NCBI GenBank assembly: GCA_049421205.1
Contig: JBMSMQ010000007.1
Span: 1 to 41,738 of the forward strand
Source of the DNA: JAFMIT01 sp049421205
GTDB taxonomy: Bacteria; Actinomycetota; Actinomycetes; S36-B12; UBA5976
DNA length: 41,738 nucleotides
Direction: 5' to 3'
Position numbers and translations under genes: made by a program
The notes under the pieces: generated by a model
What the model was told of the DNA's origin: nothing
The model's database searches: none
The model's input: only the letters and a program-made list of their open reading frames with translations
Part shown: positions 16,605 through 24,220 of the stretch, one piece after another
Layout: the number at the start of each line of letters is the position of its first letter
Numbering within the stretch: position 1 is the stretch's first letter

Positions 16605-16976
16605 TGGTGGAGGTGCCGAGAATTGAACTCGGGTCCGATGACATAGATCAGGGTCTTCTCCGGGTGCAGCCTCTGTGACGTGTGCTCAGCTATCCCATTC
16701 CTTGAGGCCCAAGGGATACACAGCCAAAGTCACTGTTTGGTTTTCCGCCTAGCCCCGTGACCGGGCTACTTGGTGAGCTGTCTAGCGACGGAAGGTTCCA
16801 GCGCGACAGCATCGCTGGGCTTCCGGACTTTTAAAGGCTCTGCTTATGCAGCGAGAGCGAAGTCAGTGCGTTTTGATTCGGCACTTATATTTTCTGTGGG
16901 TGGATTTACGAGATCACCACAGGTACTCGACCCGCTTCTCCCGTCTCGACGATCACCGTCGAAACCTGTCACCCCC
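16605..16976 (-). ncRNA. ssrA: Transfer-messenger RNA
   Basis: Rescues stalled ribosomes with SmpB and tags the unfinished protein. 372 bases with an encoded CCA (16605-16607). The ends form a tRNA-like acceptor (GGGGGTG with CACCTCC, one G-U pair), and the 3' end has the T-arm GAGTTCAATTCTC. The tag frame lies at 16844-16882 and reads AESKRTDFALAA then TAA; the ALAA end is the usual protease signal and the whole tag is close to known actinobacterial tags. TAGCGT shortly before the 5' end (about 16982-16987) may be the -10 box. smpB lies just upstream on the same strand. Confidence 0.95.
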
Positions 16977-17048
16977 TGATGACGCTATTGAGTTATGAGG
17001 TAATGCTACTAGCACTGCCTGATACATAAAAACGCGAATTTGTAGGAA

Positions 17049-17528
17049 TTATTCCCGAATACCCTTTCGCAGTCTGCCTTCTGATCGGGCCATCTCACGC
17101 TTCGCATCTCTTTCTGCAATCGCGTGACGTTTATCTTGGGCTCTACGACCTTTAGCAAGCCCTATTTCAACTTTAACTTTTCCATCTTTGAAATAGAGGG
17201 AAAGTGGAACGAGTGTGTAACCTTTACGAGAAACTGCTATTGCGATTTTCCTAATTTCATCGTGGTGCAGTAAAAGTTTTCGTTTTCGCTTCGGTTCATG
17301 ATTGGTCCAAGTACCCAAGTCATACTCTGGAATATAAACGTTATGTAACCACATTTCATTGTTCTCAACTATAGCAAAACCATCAGTCAGGGTTGCTCTG
17401 CCAAGGCGAAGGGACTTTACTTCAGTGCCAACAAGAACAATTCCAGCCTCGTAGACTTCATCAATACTGAAGTCATGCCGTGCTTTTCTATTCTGGGCAA
17501 CAATCTGTCGGCCCGTTTCTTTCGCCAT
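17049..17528 (-). CDS. smpB: SsrA-binding protein SmpB
   Basis: Small basic protein that binds the tRNA-like part of tmRNA and carries it to stalled ribosomes. 159 residues, normal length. Hallmarks: QNRKARHDFSI at the N-terminus, GIVLVGTEVKSLR, FKDGKVKVEIGLAKG, and a basic tail (KREMARSEGRLRKG) that inserts in the ribosome. The gene is 72 bases upstream of ssrA on the same strand. No good ribosome site precedes the ATG at 17528, although TACTCT nine bases upstream could be a -10 box. It follows the M23 gene by 33 bases, so it may also be read from the ftsEX promoter. Confidence 0.97.
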   Translation of the reverse strand: MAKETGRQIVAQNRKARHDFSIDEVYEAGIVLVGTEVKSLRLGRATLTDGFAIVENNEMWLHNVYIPEYDLGTWTNHEPKRKRKLLLHHDEIRKIAIAVSRKGYTLVPLSLYFKDGKVKVEIGLAKGRRAQDKRHAIAERDAKREMARSEGRLRKGIRE

Positions 17529-17561
17529 AATGGGTTCAGAGTAGTGCAGAAACCTGCCTAC

Positions 17562-18776
17562 TTAACAAACTTTGCGCATTGGCCTTCCGTACCAACCCAT
17601 CGGATCCCAAGTTTGACCACCAAGCCGGATTTCCAAATGTAGATGTGGCCCAGTTGACCAACCAGTTGTCCCCACAAATGCAACAGTTTCACCTTTGACC
17701 ATTCGATCATTCTTATTGGCGTTGTAGCGTGAAACGTGAGCGTAGAAACTCACCATACCCTTGCCGTGCGAAACCATGATGTAATTTCCATATCCAGTTG
17801 CTACACCCCGTCCAACCACGATTCCTGAATCAACAACACGAATTGGTCTGCCGGTAGGCGCTCCAATGTCAGTACCAGCGTGACAGCGACGATATTTGAA
17901 AATCGGGTGAATACGCCATCCTGCGTGTGAGGTTATTGGTGCACCTTTCACTGGCCAAATCAATTTACCTGTCGCGTTCGCATCATTACCGACATTGCCA
18001 TTTTGGTTTGCAAGATCTCGGATTCGCTGTTGCTCTTTCTTAAGTTTGTCGTATCGGCGCTTTGTTTCAGCCTGGTACTTCTTCGCTTCATTGAGTACTG
18101 CCTGCCGAGCCTTCACGAGTCTGTTTACTTCCTTCTGGGCAGCTTCAGCCTCCGCAGTTGCCTCAGCAGCTGTCAGCACCTTTTCCTCTGCAATCTGTTT
18201 CTTGACTGCTTGATTGGCTTCAAGTGCCCTTAATTCTGCGGTCAATTGAGTCAAATCTTCACGTGTTTTCATCAGCGAATTGATTTCAGCATTCTTGTCT
18301 CGATACCAAGACTGAATCGACGCAATTCTTGAAGTAAATTCTGATGGCGAATCTGATCCAATAATCAATGCGAGTTCAGACATTGGACCTTGTCGATACA
18401 TTGCCTTGATAAGAAGTGTGACTTTACTCTCCTCGGAATTCAACGTCGCTTGGGTAAGTGCCAATTTGTTCTGAGCTCGTTCAGTTGCATTGGTGGCAGC
18501 AATGAGTTCAGTTTGGGCGACTTGATCTTCGTTTGTCGCCCGGGCAAGTGCTGCTTTAGCAGAACTCAATTTGGCCTCTGCTTGTTTCAGTTTCGCCGCT
18601 ACCTGGTTGTAATCGCGAAGTGCTTTGGCAACTTGGGCATTCGCTTGGTCAACAGCATCTCCAGCTTCTTCAAGTTTCTCTTTAATGGTTTTGTTGGGAG
18701 CGGTCGCAGTCGCTGGATAGAAGGTTCCGCCAATGATTCCAAAGAGTGTCAGGACAATCAGTAATTTCCGCATCAT
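17562..18776 (-). CDS. Coiled-coil M23 (LytM) peptidase, FtsEX-linked cell-wall hydrolase
   Basis: 404 residues from ATG at 18776, which overlaps the ftsX stop by one base (TGATG) with AAGGTG upstream. Signal peptide to about residue 26 (ATATA), a long Ala/Lys/Glu-rich coiled coil (about 30-258), then a LytM domain with zinc ligands His299 and Asp303 (CHAGTDIG) and His380 (HLHLEI), plus active-site His347. In E. coli, Streptococcus, Bacillus and Mycobacterium, FtsEX controls a periplasmic or surface coiled-coil protein (EnvC, PcsB, CwlO, RipC). Position and build make this protein the FtsEX partner here. Unlike EnvC, all zinc ligands are kept, so it can be an active hydrolase itself. Confidence 0.92.
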   Translation of the reverse strand: MMRKLLIVLTLFGIIGGTFYPATATAPNKTIKEKLEEAGDAVDQANAQVAKALRDYNQVAAKLKQAEAKLSSAKAALARATNEDQVAQTELIAATNATERAQNKLALTQATLNSEESKVTLLIKAMYRQGPMSELALIIGSDSPSEFTSRIASIQSWYRDKNAEINSLMKTREDLTQLTAELRALEANQAVKKQIAEEKVLTAAEATAEAEAAQKEVNRLVKARQAVLNEAKKYQAETKRRYDKLKKEQQRIRDLANQNGNVGNDANATGKLIWPVKGAPITSHAGWRIHPIFKYRRCHAGTDIGAPTGRPIRVVDSGIVVGRGVATGYGNYIMVSHGKGMVSFYAHVSRYNANKNDRMVKGETVAFVGTTGWSTGPHLHLEIRLGGQTWDPMGWYGRPMRKVC

Positions 18777-19684
18777 CACACCTTCAAGTACCTTTGTAAG
18801 GTAAGTCCTGCTGCTACAACTGCAAGCCCTAATCCTGCCAGCAACATCCAAGGAATAACCCCGATAACGGCATCCCAACCAATAAATGTTGTGAAGGTGA
18901 ACGTAGTTGCAAGGTTTTGGTCAATCAAGTAAACCTTTCCAACGACAAGTGCTGCGGTCGCGAATGTAGTTCCAAAGAGTGCCGCTACCGCTGCCTCCAA
19001 GAGGAATGGGAGTTGAATGGAGAAATTACTCGCGCCAACGAGTCGCATAATCGAAGTTTCTCGCCTTCGAGAAAATGCCGCAACTCGCATTGTGTTTGAT
19101 ATGAGAAGTGCCGTCACCAACAACATAACGCCAGCAATCACGAGGGCAAGTGTCTGAAGACCCGCCAATGCTCTGAAAAGGCGATCAAGTGCTTGACGTT
19201 GATCGACAACATCCTCAACACCTGGCCGACCTGCGAAAGCTGCAGCGATAACTGCATACTGTGTTGGATCTGAGAGTTTTACACGGAATGACTCCGGCAT
19301 TTGGTCGATTGTGGCAGTTTCAGCTAATGGTGAATTCTTGAATTGCTCTTTGAATCTACTCAATGCTTCGGTTTGGGTTTCAAAATAAATGGTGTTGACA
19401 AGCGGCTTGAGAGCTTCTAAATCAGCATTGATTTGAGTTTTCTCTTCTTCGCTTATTCGTCCACCCGCACAAGTTGGGGAATCACTGATATCTCCACAAA
19501 GAAAAATAGAGACTTCTACTTTGTCATACCAAAAGTCTTTCATTTCTTGCACCTGTGCTCGAACGAGTAAGCTCGATCCAAACAGCGATAAAGAAACTGC
19601 AACTGTTATCATGACAGCTAGCGTCAACGTGATATTACGACGAAGGCCAGTCATCACCTCTCGAAGTAAATAGCGAAACTTCAT
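18776..19684 (-). CDS. ftsX: Cell-division ABC transporter-like permease FtsX
   Basis: 302 residues with one N-terminal membrane helix (about 20-42), a large outside domain (about 45-170), and three C-terminal helices (about 173-196, 222-246, 270-292), the FtsX layout. The outside domain contains Cys63 and Cys72 (FLCGDISDSPTC), which could form a disulfide loop. FtsX passes the FtsE ATPase signal across the membrane to a wall hydrolase. ATG at 19684 overlaps the ftsE stop (TAATG), and its own stop overlaps the M23 start. Confidence 0.96.
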   Translation of the reverse strand: MKFRYLLREVMTGLRRNITLTLAVMITVAVSLSLFGSSLLVRAQVQEMKDFWYDKVEVSIFLCGDISDSPTCAGGRISEEEKTQINADLEALKPLVNTIYFETQTEALSRFKEQFKNSPLAETATIDQMPESFRVKLSDPTQYAVIAAAFAGRPGVEDVVDQRQALDRLFRALAGLQTLALVIAGVMLLVTALLISNTMRVAAFSRRRETSIMRLVGASNFSIQLPFLLEAAVAALFGTTFATAALVVGKVYLIDQNLATTFTFTTFIGWDAVIGVIPWMLLAGLGLAVVAAGLTLQRYLKV

Positions 19685-20373
19685 TATGCACCCATTCCGT
19701 ACACACCACGGGATTGATCTCTCACAACTTTCCCGCCATCAATTTCGATAACACGTTTTCGCATTTGATCAACAATCGCAACATCGTGAGTTGCCATCAC
19801 AACAGTCGTTCCAATCTTGTTGATTCTGTCAAGAAGTTTCATAATTCCGATAGATGTCTCAGGGTCGAGGTTTCCTGTTGGTTCATCGGCAATTAACACT
19901 GCTGGCTTGTTCACAAACGCACGGGCAATTGCAACTCGTTGCTGCTCGCCACCGGAGATTTCGTTTGGGTAGCGTTCTTCTTTTCCTTCGAGTCCAACTA
20001 ACTCCAAGACGTTTGGAACGATACGTTCAATTTCTTTATTCGGTGTACCTATAACTTCGAGAGCGAAAGCGACATTCCCAGCAACTGTACGGTTTGGAAG
20101 AAGTCGAAAATCTTGAAACACACACCCAATCTGTCGCCGTAAAGTTGGCACTTTCCAACTTGAAAGCTTGGTGAGGTCTTTGCCGCCCACCCAGATATTG
20201 CCCGCTGTCGGTTTTTCCTCGCGAAGTACTAATCGGAGGAACGTTGACTTACCAGACCCTGATGCGCCAACCAAAAATACAAACTCACCTTTTTCAATGT
20301 CGACGCTGACATCATCAAGGGCGGGTCGGGGCGCACCCTTGTACATTTTGGAAACTGCTTCGAAGCGAATCAA
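19684..20373 (-). CDS. ftsE: Cell-division ATP-binding protein FtsE
   Basis: 229 residues. Walker A GASGSGKST (36-44), ABC signature ISGGEQQRVAIARAF, Walker B VLIADEPTGNLD and switch His in MATHD. It drives FtsX in controlling septal wall hydrolysis. The start is TTG at 20373, with GGTGAG three bases upstream; no ATG or GTG fits the family N-terminus (IRFEAVSKMY). First gene of ftsE-ftsX-M23. Confidence 0.96.
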   Translation of the reverse strand: MIRFEAVSKMYKGAPRPALDDVSVDIEKGEFVFLVGASGSGKSTFLRLVLREEKPTAGNIWVGGKDLTKLSSWKVPTLRRQIGCVFQDFRLLPNRTVAGNVAFALEVIGTPNKEIERIVPNVLELVGLEGKEERYPNEISGGEQQRVAIARAFVNKPAVLIADEPTGNLDPETSIGIMKLLDRINKIGTTVVMATHDVAIVDQMRKRVIEIDGGKVVRDQSRGVYGMGA

Positions 20374-20403
20374 TATCTCACCTATGGCTCGGGGAAGAAG
20401 GTG

Positions 20404-20431
20404 ATTTTAGAGTTCAAACAGGGCAAGTCAC
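20404..20431 (-). promoter_or_regulatory. Promoter of the ftsEX operon
   Basis: Minus-strand GTGACT (20426-20431), 16-base spacer, TAAAAT (20404-20409). The leader would be about 25 bases long and contains the GGTGAG site. It lies in the 107-base gap after prfB, where no other gene is seen. Confidence 0.45.
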
Positions 20432-20480
20432 GGGTTAGAACACACCCAAAAGTATGACAAATGCCACTTTCCTGACAGGA

Positions 20481-21578
20481 TTATGACCGATTTCTCCAAC
20501 GGATTCCCGCTTCTATAAAGTCATCAATTTCCCCATCGAGGACAGCAGTGGTATTTCCTGTTTCAAAGTCCGTTCTTGCATCTTTCACCATTTGGTAAGG
20601 ATGCAGGACATAGTTTCTAATTTGTGCACCCCATGAACCAGCGCTGTCACCTTTCAGAGCTTCAATTTTTGCCTGCTCTTCATGTCGCTTCCTTTCAAGT
20701 AACTTAGCCTGCAAGATAGCAAGTGCTGTGGCCTTATTCTGAAGTTGCGAACGTTCATTTTGGCAGGCAACCACGATTCCTGTTGGGATGTGAGTGATTC
20801 GAACCGCTGAGTCAGTGGTATTCACACCTTGCCCACCAGGACCACTGGATCTGTACACATCGACACGCAATTCATCATCTGGCACATCAATTGCATCAGA
20901 TTGTTCAACCACTGGAATAACTTCAACTCCAGCAAATGATGTATGCCGTCTATTCTGCGAATCGAATGGAGAAATTCTTACTAAACGATGCGTTCCCTGT
21001 TCAACTGAAAGCGTTCCATAGGCATATGGAGCGCTCACACGAAATGTAACAGATTTGATGCCGGCTTCTTCTGCATAGGAAGTATCGTAAATTTCAGTAC
21101 TCCAATTTTGTCGCTCGCAATATCGCAAATACATTCGAAGCAACATGCTTGCCCAATCCGCAGCATCTACTCCCCCTGCTTCCGCACGTATTGTCACTAG
21201 TGCATCACGTTCATCAAATTCACCACTCATCAGTGTTTGCACTTCAAGTGATCGAATCAAGTTCGAAAGTGCACTTACTTCTTCTTCAACTTCGCCAAGG
21301 GAATACGCATCTTCTTCTCCTAGGGCAAGCTCGAGGAGCACCATTGCATCAGAGAGTCTGGTTGAAAGTGATTCGAATTTTGCAACTTGATTTTGAAGCA
21401 TCGAAAGTTTCGACGTTACTTTTTGGGCAGAAGTAGGGTCATCCCAAAGATTCGGGTCGCTCGCTTTGCTTTCAAGTTCCCCTATTTCTGTCTTGAGACG
21501 TTCAACATCAAGCACTGCTCCGATGGTGAGGAGTGCCTTCTGTAATTCTTCAAGTTGACTCTTGAGTTCATAGGACAT
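20481..21578 (-). CDS. prfB: Peptide chain release factor 2
   Basis: Ends translation at UGA and UAA codons. 365 residues in one continuous frame. SPF at 203-205 (stop recognition, RF2 type) and GGQ at 248-250 in SSGPGGQGVNTTDSAVRI (peptide release). There is no in-frame UGA near codon 25, so the usual autoregulatory +1 frameshift is absent. The ATG at 21578 has no Shine-Dalgarno sequence; TAGGCT at 21588-21593, which contains the TAG stop of the preceding Tad gene, lies nine bases upstream and may be its -10 box. Confidence 0.97.
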   Translation of the reverse strand: MSYELKSQLEELQKALLTIGAVLDVERLKTEIGELESKASDPNLWDDPTSAQKVTSKLSMLQNQVAKFESLSTRLSDAMVLLELALGEEDAYSLGEVEEEVSALSNLIRSLEVQTLMSGEFDERDALVTIRAEAGGVDAADWASMLLRMYLRYCERQNWSTEIYDTSYAEEAGIKSVTFRVSAPYAYGTLSVEQGTHRLVRISPFDSQNRRHTSFAGVEVIPVVEQSDAIDVPDDELRVDVYRSSGPGGQGVNTTDSAVRITHIPTGIVVACQNERSQLQNKATALAILQAKLLERKRHEEQAKIEALKGDSAGSWGAQIRNYVLHPYQMVKDARTDFETGNTTAVLDGEIDDFIEAGIRWRNRS

Positions 21579-21590
21579 AAGAAGGAAAGC

Positions 21591-22019
21591 CTACGCAGGG
21601 GCGTCGAATATCTGTGATCTGATCATTGCTTCGGCAATTATTTCGATGTGACCAAGACCCAAAAACCCTATTGGTGGCTGCCATTGATACCCAGCCTGCA
21701 AGGAAATCGAATCTTTCGTAACTGTCAGGTTTTTCACCACTGAATTCGGTATCTCCATCGAGAGTAAGGTAAGGATTTCTGACTCGATAACGTCTGCGTT
21801 AAGGGTGATGTCTGAGAATTCACCGGTTTCGAGAAAGACTCCCATGTCATAGTTGTTCACAGCAATCATCAATGCTCGATCTAGTGAATTATGAAGAGTC
21901 TGTTTTTTCAAAAAATAGTCAGTTGCATTGACCGCCGTAAATAATGTGCTCACTCCAACGAGTAGTAAGCCAATGAGTAACAATAACGATGAGCCTCGAT
22001 CATCTCGAAAAGAAATCAC
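21591..22019 (-). CDS. TadG-like pilus-associated membrane protein
   Basis: 142 residues from GTG at 22019, chosen for AAAGGAA nine bases upstream; it overlaps the previous gene by 20 bases. One N-terminal helix follows the charged start (DDRGSSLLLLIGLLLVGVSTLFT), as in small TadE/TadG-like proteins that close actinobacterial tad operons. There is no Glu at the pilin position. The C-terminal part is a beta-rich outside domain with no recognised fold. Probably a minor pilin or assembly factor; last gene of the operon. Confidence 0.7.
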   Translation of the reverse strand: MISFRDDRGSSLLLLIGLLLVGVSTLFTAVNATDYFLKKQTLHNSLDRALMIAVNNYDMGVFLETGEFSDITLNADVIESEILTLLSMEIPNSVVKNLTVTKDSISLQAGYQWQPPIGFLGLGHIEIIAEAMIRSQIFDAPA

Positions 22020-22377
22020 GTGCAAACGTTCCTTTGGCTGCAATTTTTGGGACAAATAGTGAGTCGAGAGGCATTATCAATCGAATTGTGAGTTTTCCAT
22101 CTGGCTCATAACATGCCGGATCACACGAATATCTCATCTGAAGAGATTTTTCTTTGGAAAGTGCACTTTTTAAAGAGAGAAGTGTTTCCTCGGCATCCTC
22201 AAGGTTTGCCAAACTCCAACCTCTTCCCAAGACACTTAAATAATTTTCTATCTCTCTACTTGTTTTTGTAATGACTGAATATTCCAAAATAACAGGTATA
22301 AGAAGAGAGACGAAGAGACTGAATCCTAAAGCTAACTCAAGAGAAACATTTCCTCGCTCACTGATCACTTTGTTCAT
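22000..22377 (-). CDS. TadE-like minor pilin
   Basis: 125 residues from ATG at 22377 (GGAG three bases upstream); GTG at 22368 is an alternative. The N-terminus ERGNVSLELALGFSLFVSLLIPV keeps the pseudopilin pattern with Gly before the cleavage point and Glu at +5, then a membrane helix. A Cys pair (SCDPAC) lies in the outside domain. TadE-type minor pilins are needed for Flp pilus assembly. Overlaps both neighbours by 20 bases. Confidence 0.75.
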   Translation of the reverse strand: MNKVISERGNVSLELALGFSLFVSLLIPVILEYSVITKTSREIENYLSVLGRGWSLANLEDAEETLLSLKSALSKEKSLQMRYSCDPACYEPDGKLTIRLIMPLDSLFVPKIAAKGTFARDFFSR

Positions 22378-22708
22378 ATACTCCATACACCCGCGCACTT
22401 AGTTTCGAATCCGTGACATCGATGTGAATCAGTTTTGCGGTATTTTGAATACTCGTCTTTGATGTGACCTCCACCTGATATCCACGCTCATCAAGGAAAC
22501 CTTCAATATCGTGTGAAAGATTTTCCGTGTGAGGTAAGCGAACTCCATTGCGCAAAACTTGCTCAGACATCGTCGCAATCCTCTCTCGCTGCAGAACAGA
22601 AATGACAAGGTCGCTTGTGGCAAGAAAAATGAAGGCAATGAGTGGGAATGCTAAAGCAAACCCCACGACTGCAGAGCCCTCTTGAGCGGCAATCGATTTA
22701 CGAAACAT
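22358..22708 (-). CDS. TadE-like minor pilin
   Basis: 116 residues from ATG at 22708, which lies inside the end of the 52-residue gene upstream (11-base overlap). The N-terminal QEGSAVVGFALAFPLIAFIF has the pseudopilin layout, but the usual Glu at +5 is replaced by Gly, so processing by the prepilin peptidase may differ. One membrane helix, then an outside domain of about 80 residues. Sits in the TadE place of the operon. Confidence 0.75.
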   Translation of the reverse strand: MFRKSIAAQEGSAVVGFALAFPLIAFIFLATSDLVISVLQRERIATMSEQVLRNGVRLPHTENLSHDIEGFLDERGYQVEVTSKTSIQNTAKLIHIDVTDSKLSARVYGVYEQSDQ

Positions 22709-22856
22709 CAGATATAGCCCTGGACAACACGGCCGACAATTGATCATCAGCAATCAGCCAGATTGCCGCCACTAGACCTGCGGTCATGACTGTGATCAAT
22801 ACCCAGCCGGGAACATCACCGAGTTCGGCTTGAAGTCGCGCAAGTACTTTTTTCAT
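22698..22856 (-). CDS. Small single-helix protein of the Tad operon (52 residues)
   Basis: Short gene read from ATG at 22856, with a strong AAGGAG five bases upstream, to TAA at 22698-22700. The protein starts MKKVLARLQAELGDVPGW and has one membrane helix (VLITVMTAGLVAAIWLIA). It sits between tadC and tadE, where actinobacterial tad loci usually carry a pilin-like gene, and resembles small GDVPGWVL-type proteins of those loci (from memory). It has a Gly at the possible cleavage point but no Glu at +5, so it is not a canonical Flp. Function unknown; minor pilin or assembly helper. Confidence 0.8.
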   Translation of the reverse strand: MKKVLARLQAELGDVPGWVLITVMTAGLVAAIWLIADDQLSAVLSRAISDVS

Positions 22857-22865
22857 ATTTTCTCC

Positions 22866-23594
22866 TTATAGATGTTGCAATGATTTCATTGCCGGAAAGA
22901 GAGCTACTGCAGTGACACTCGGTAGAACCGCAAAGACAACTGGAACCATCATTGCGATTTCCTTCTTTGCAGCAAGTTGCAATAACGCTCTCCTGGCGTA
23001 ATTTCTAATTTCCCCCGCAAGTTGCACCAAACTCGCCTCGGGCGAATTACCCCGCTCAAGTGCGATAGCTAGCGTTCTACCAAATCGACCAAGTGCAGTG
23101 TCGCGTTCAAGGTGTGAAAGTTCCTTCAATTGGTTAACTAGCAATTGTTGACTACTGTCCAGGTCCATAATTGAGCAAACACGCCTCTTGAGATCATCAT
23201 TACTGCTGCTCAACGCCAAAGCAAGCGATTGTCTAACTCCTAAATGTGTCGTGCAAAGAATTGCACAGTCTTCGGCAAGCGTTGCGGTTGCAAGTGTCAA
23301 TTGAAGAGTTCGGTTTCGTACTTCTTTTGCGAGATACATCTGGGTGTAAAACCATCCCACTATAAAACCAGTAATTGTTCCAACAACAACATACTCCTTG
23401 ATTCCGACACTTGCTATCAGAGTAGTCGTGATGCTCACAATCATAGACATATTCAGCTTCAATGCAAATTGATGTGATTGAAGTTTCAAGTTGATGGACT
23501 TCAAATACTCCGAACGTCGAGTCAAAATATCAAAAACACTCCCAAAAAAGATATATATACCTGCGCCAAAAACCAATCCCAGTATGAACTTCAA
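22866..23594 (-). CDS. tadC: Tad pilus inner-membrane protein TadC (type II secretion F family)
   Basis: 242 residues with membrane helices near residues 3-20, 48-65, 67-88 and 213-236, and a cytoplasmic GspF-type helical domain between (SLALALSSSNDD ... ALERGNSPEASLVQLAGEI). TadB and TadC form the membrane platform for pilus extrusion. The start is TTG at 23594, overlapping the tadB stop as TTGA. Nine bases separate its stop from the ATG of the 52-residue gene. Confidence 0.88.
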   Translation of the reverse strand: MKFILGLVFGAGIYIFFGSVFDILTRRSEYLKSINLKLQSHQFALKLNMSMIVSITTTLIASVGIKEYVVVGTITGFIVGWFYTQMYLAKEVRNRTLQLTLATATLAEDCAILCTTHLGVRQSLALALSSSNDDLKRRVCSIMDLDSSQQLLVNQLKELSHLERDTALGRFGRTLAIALERGNSPEASLVQLAGEIRNYARRALLQLAAKKEIAMMVPVVFAVLPSVTAVALFPAMKSLQHL

Positions 23595-24220
23595 AACTTC
23601 ACTCCAGGGAACTTAGCGATTTTCACCATTGCAAGATATCCACCAAGGGAAACCATTGTGATGATGCCAAGCACTCCAAGTCCTTCGCTCGTGAGATAAA
23701 TCTCTCGGACTTCTTTTCGTGTAGCAGTAAAGATGAGCACGAGAAGTGGTGCGATACTTGCAACCCTCGCAGCAATCTTGTTAGTTTGATATTTGGAATT
23801 TATTTCAAGAATCAGTTCCTGGTCTCTTCGAATCGCTGCAGAAAAGTCGAACAACAGTGAACTCAATTGCCCAATCCCGTGGGTGTTACTTATAAGCAGC
23901 AAATTCACCAGGCGAGAGAAATCGTGTGAGTGAATATCACCCGTAAGTGCCTGAAGAGATTCATTAAATGATGCACCATGTTGCACCTGAAAATATGCCC
24001 TATCAAATACAACCTTTCGCTCCATAGGTAGTGTATTGCGGGCACTAAAGAATGCCTCTTGAAGAGACATCCCAACTTGAATGCCTGAGGCAATTTCATC
24101 AATGAAGACAGGCCACTCGTTGCGCTTCGATCTCACCATTTTTGAAGGCCTTGGACCAGTGAGGCTTTGAATAACGAGCCAAAGTCCAGAGCCGAATAAC
24201 ATACCTACAAGTGCACTCAT
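23591..24220 (-). CDS. tadB: Tad pilus inner-membrane protein TadB (type II secretion F family)
   Basis: 209 residues from ATG at 24220, which overlaps the tadA stop as ATGA; a longer in-frame start is possible but would overlap tadA more. An N-terminal helix, a GspF-type helical domain (FIDEIASGIQVGMSLQEAF ... LLLISNTHGIGQLSSLL), then two C-terminal helices. Shorter than many TadB proteins (about 300), as part of the N-terminal region is missing. Partner of TadC in the pilus platform. Confidence 0.88.
   Translation of the reverse strand: MSALVGMLFGSGLWLVIQSLTGPRPSKMVRSKRNEWPVFIDEIASGIQVGMSLQEAFFSARNTLPMERKVVFDRAYFQVQHGASFNESLQALTGDIHSHDFSRLVNLLLISNTHGIGQLSSLLFDFSAAIRRDQELILEINSKYQTNKIAARVASIAPLLVLIFTATRKEVREIYLTSEGLGVLGIITMVSLGGYLAMVKIAKFPGVKF

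Noticed and set aside
16770..16979. Plus-strand open frame of 69 codons
   Set aside because: It lies antisense inside the tmRNA gene, whose ends, tag frame and T-arm are all clear.
20470..20480. Small palindrome TCCTGACAGGA after prfB as a terminator
   Set aside because: The stem is only five pairs and no T tract follows on the minus strand.
21500..21578. Programmed frameshift in prfB
   Set aside because: The reading frame is continuous from ATG to the GGQ region, and no in-frame UGA with a slippery CTT site is present near codon 25.
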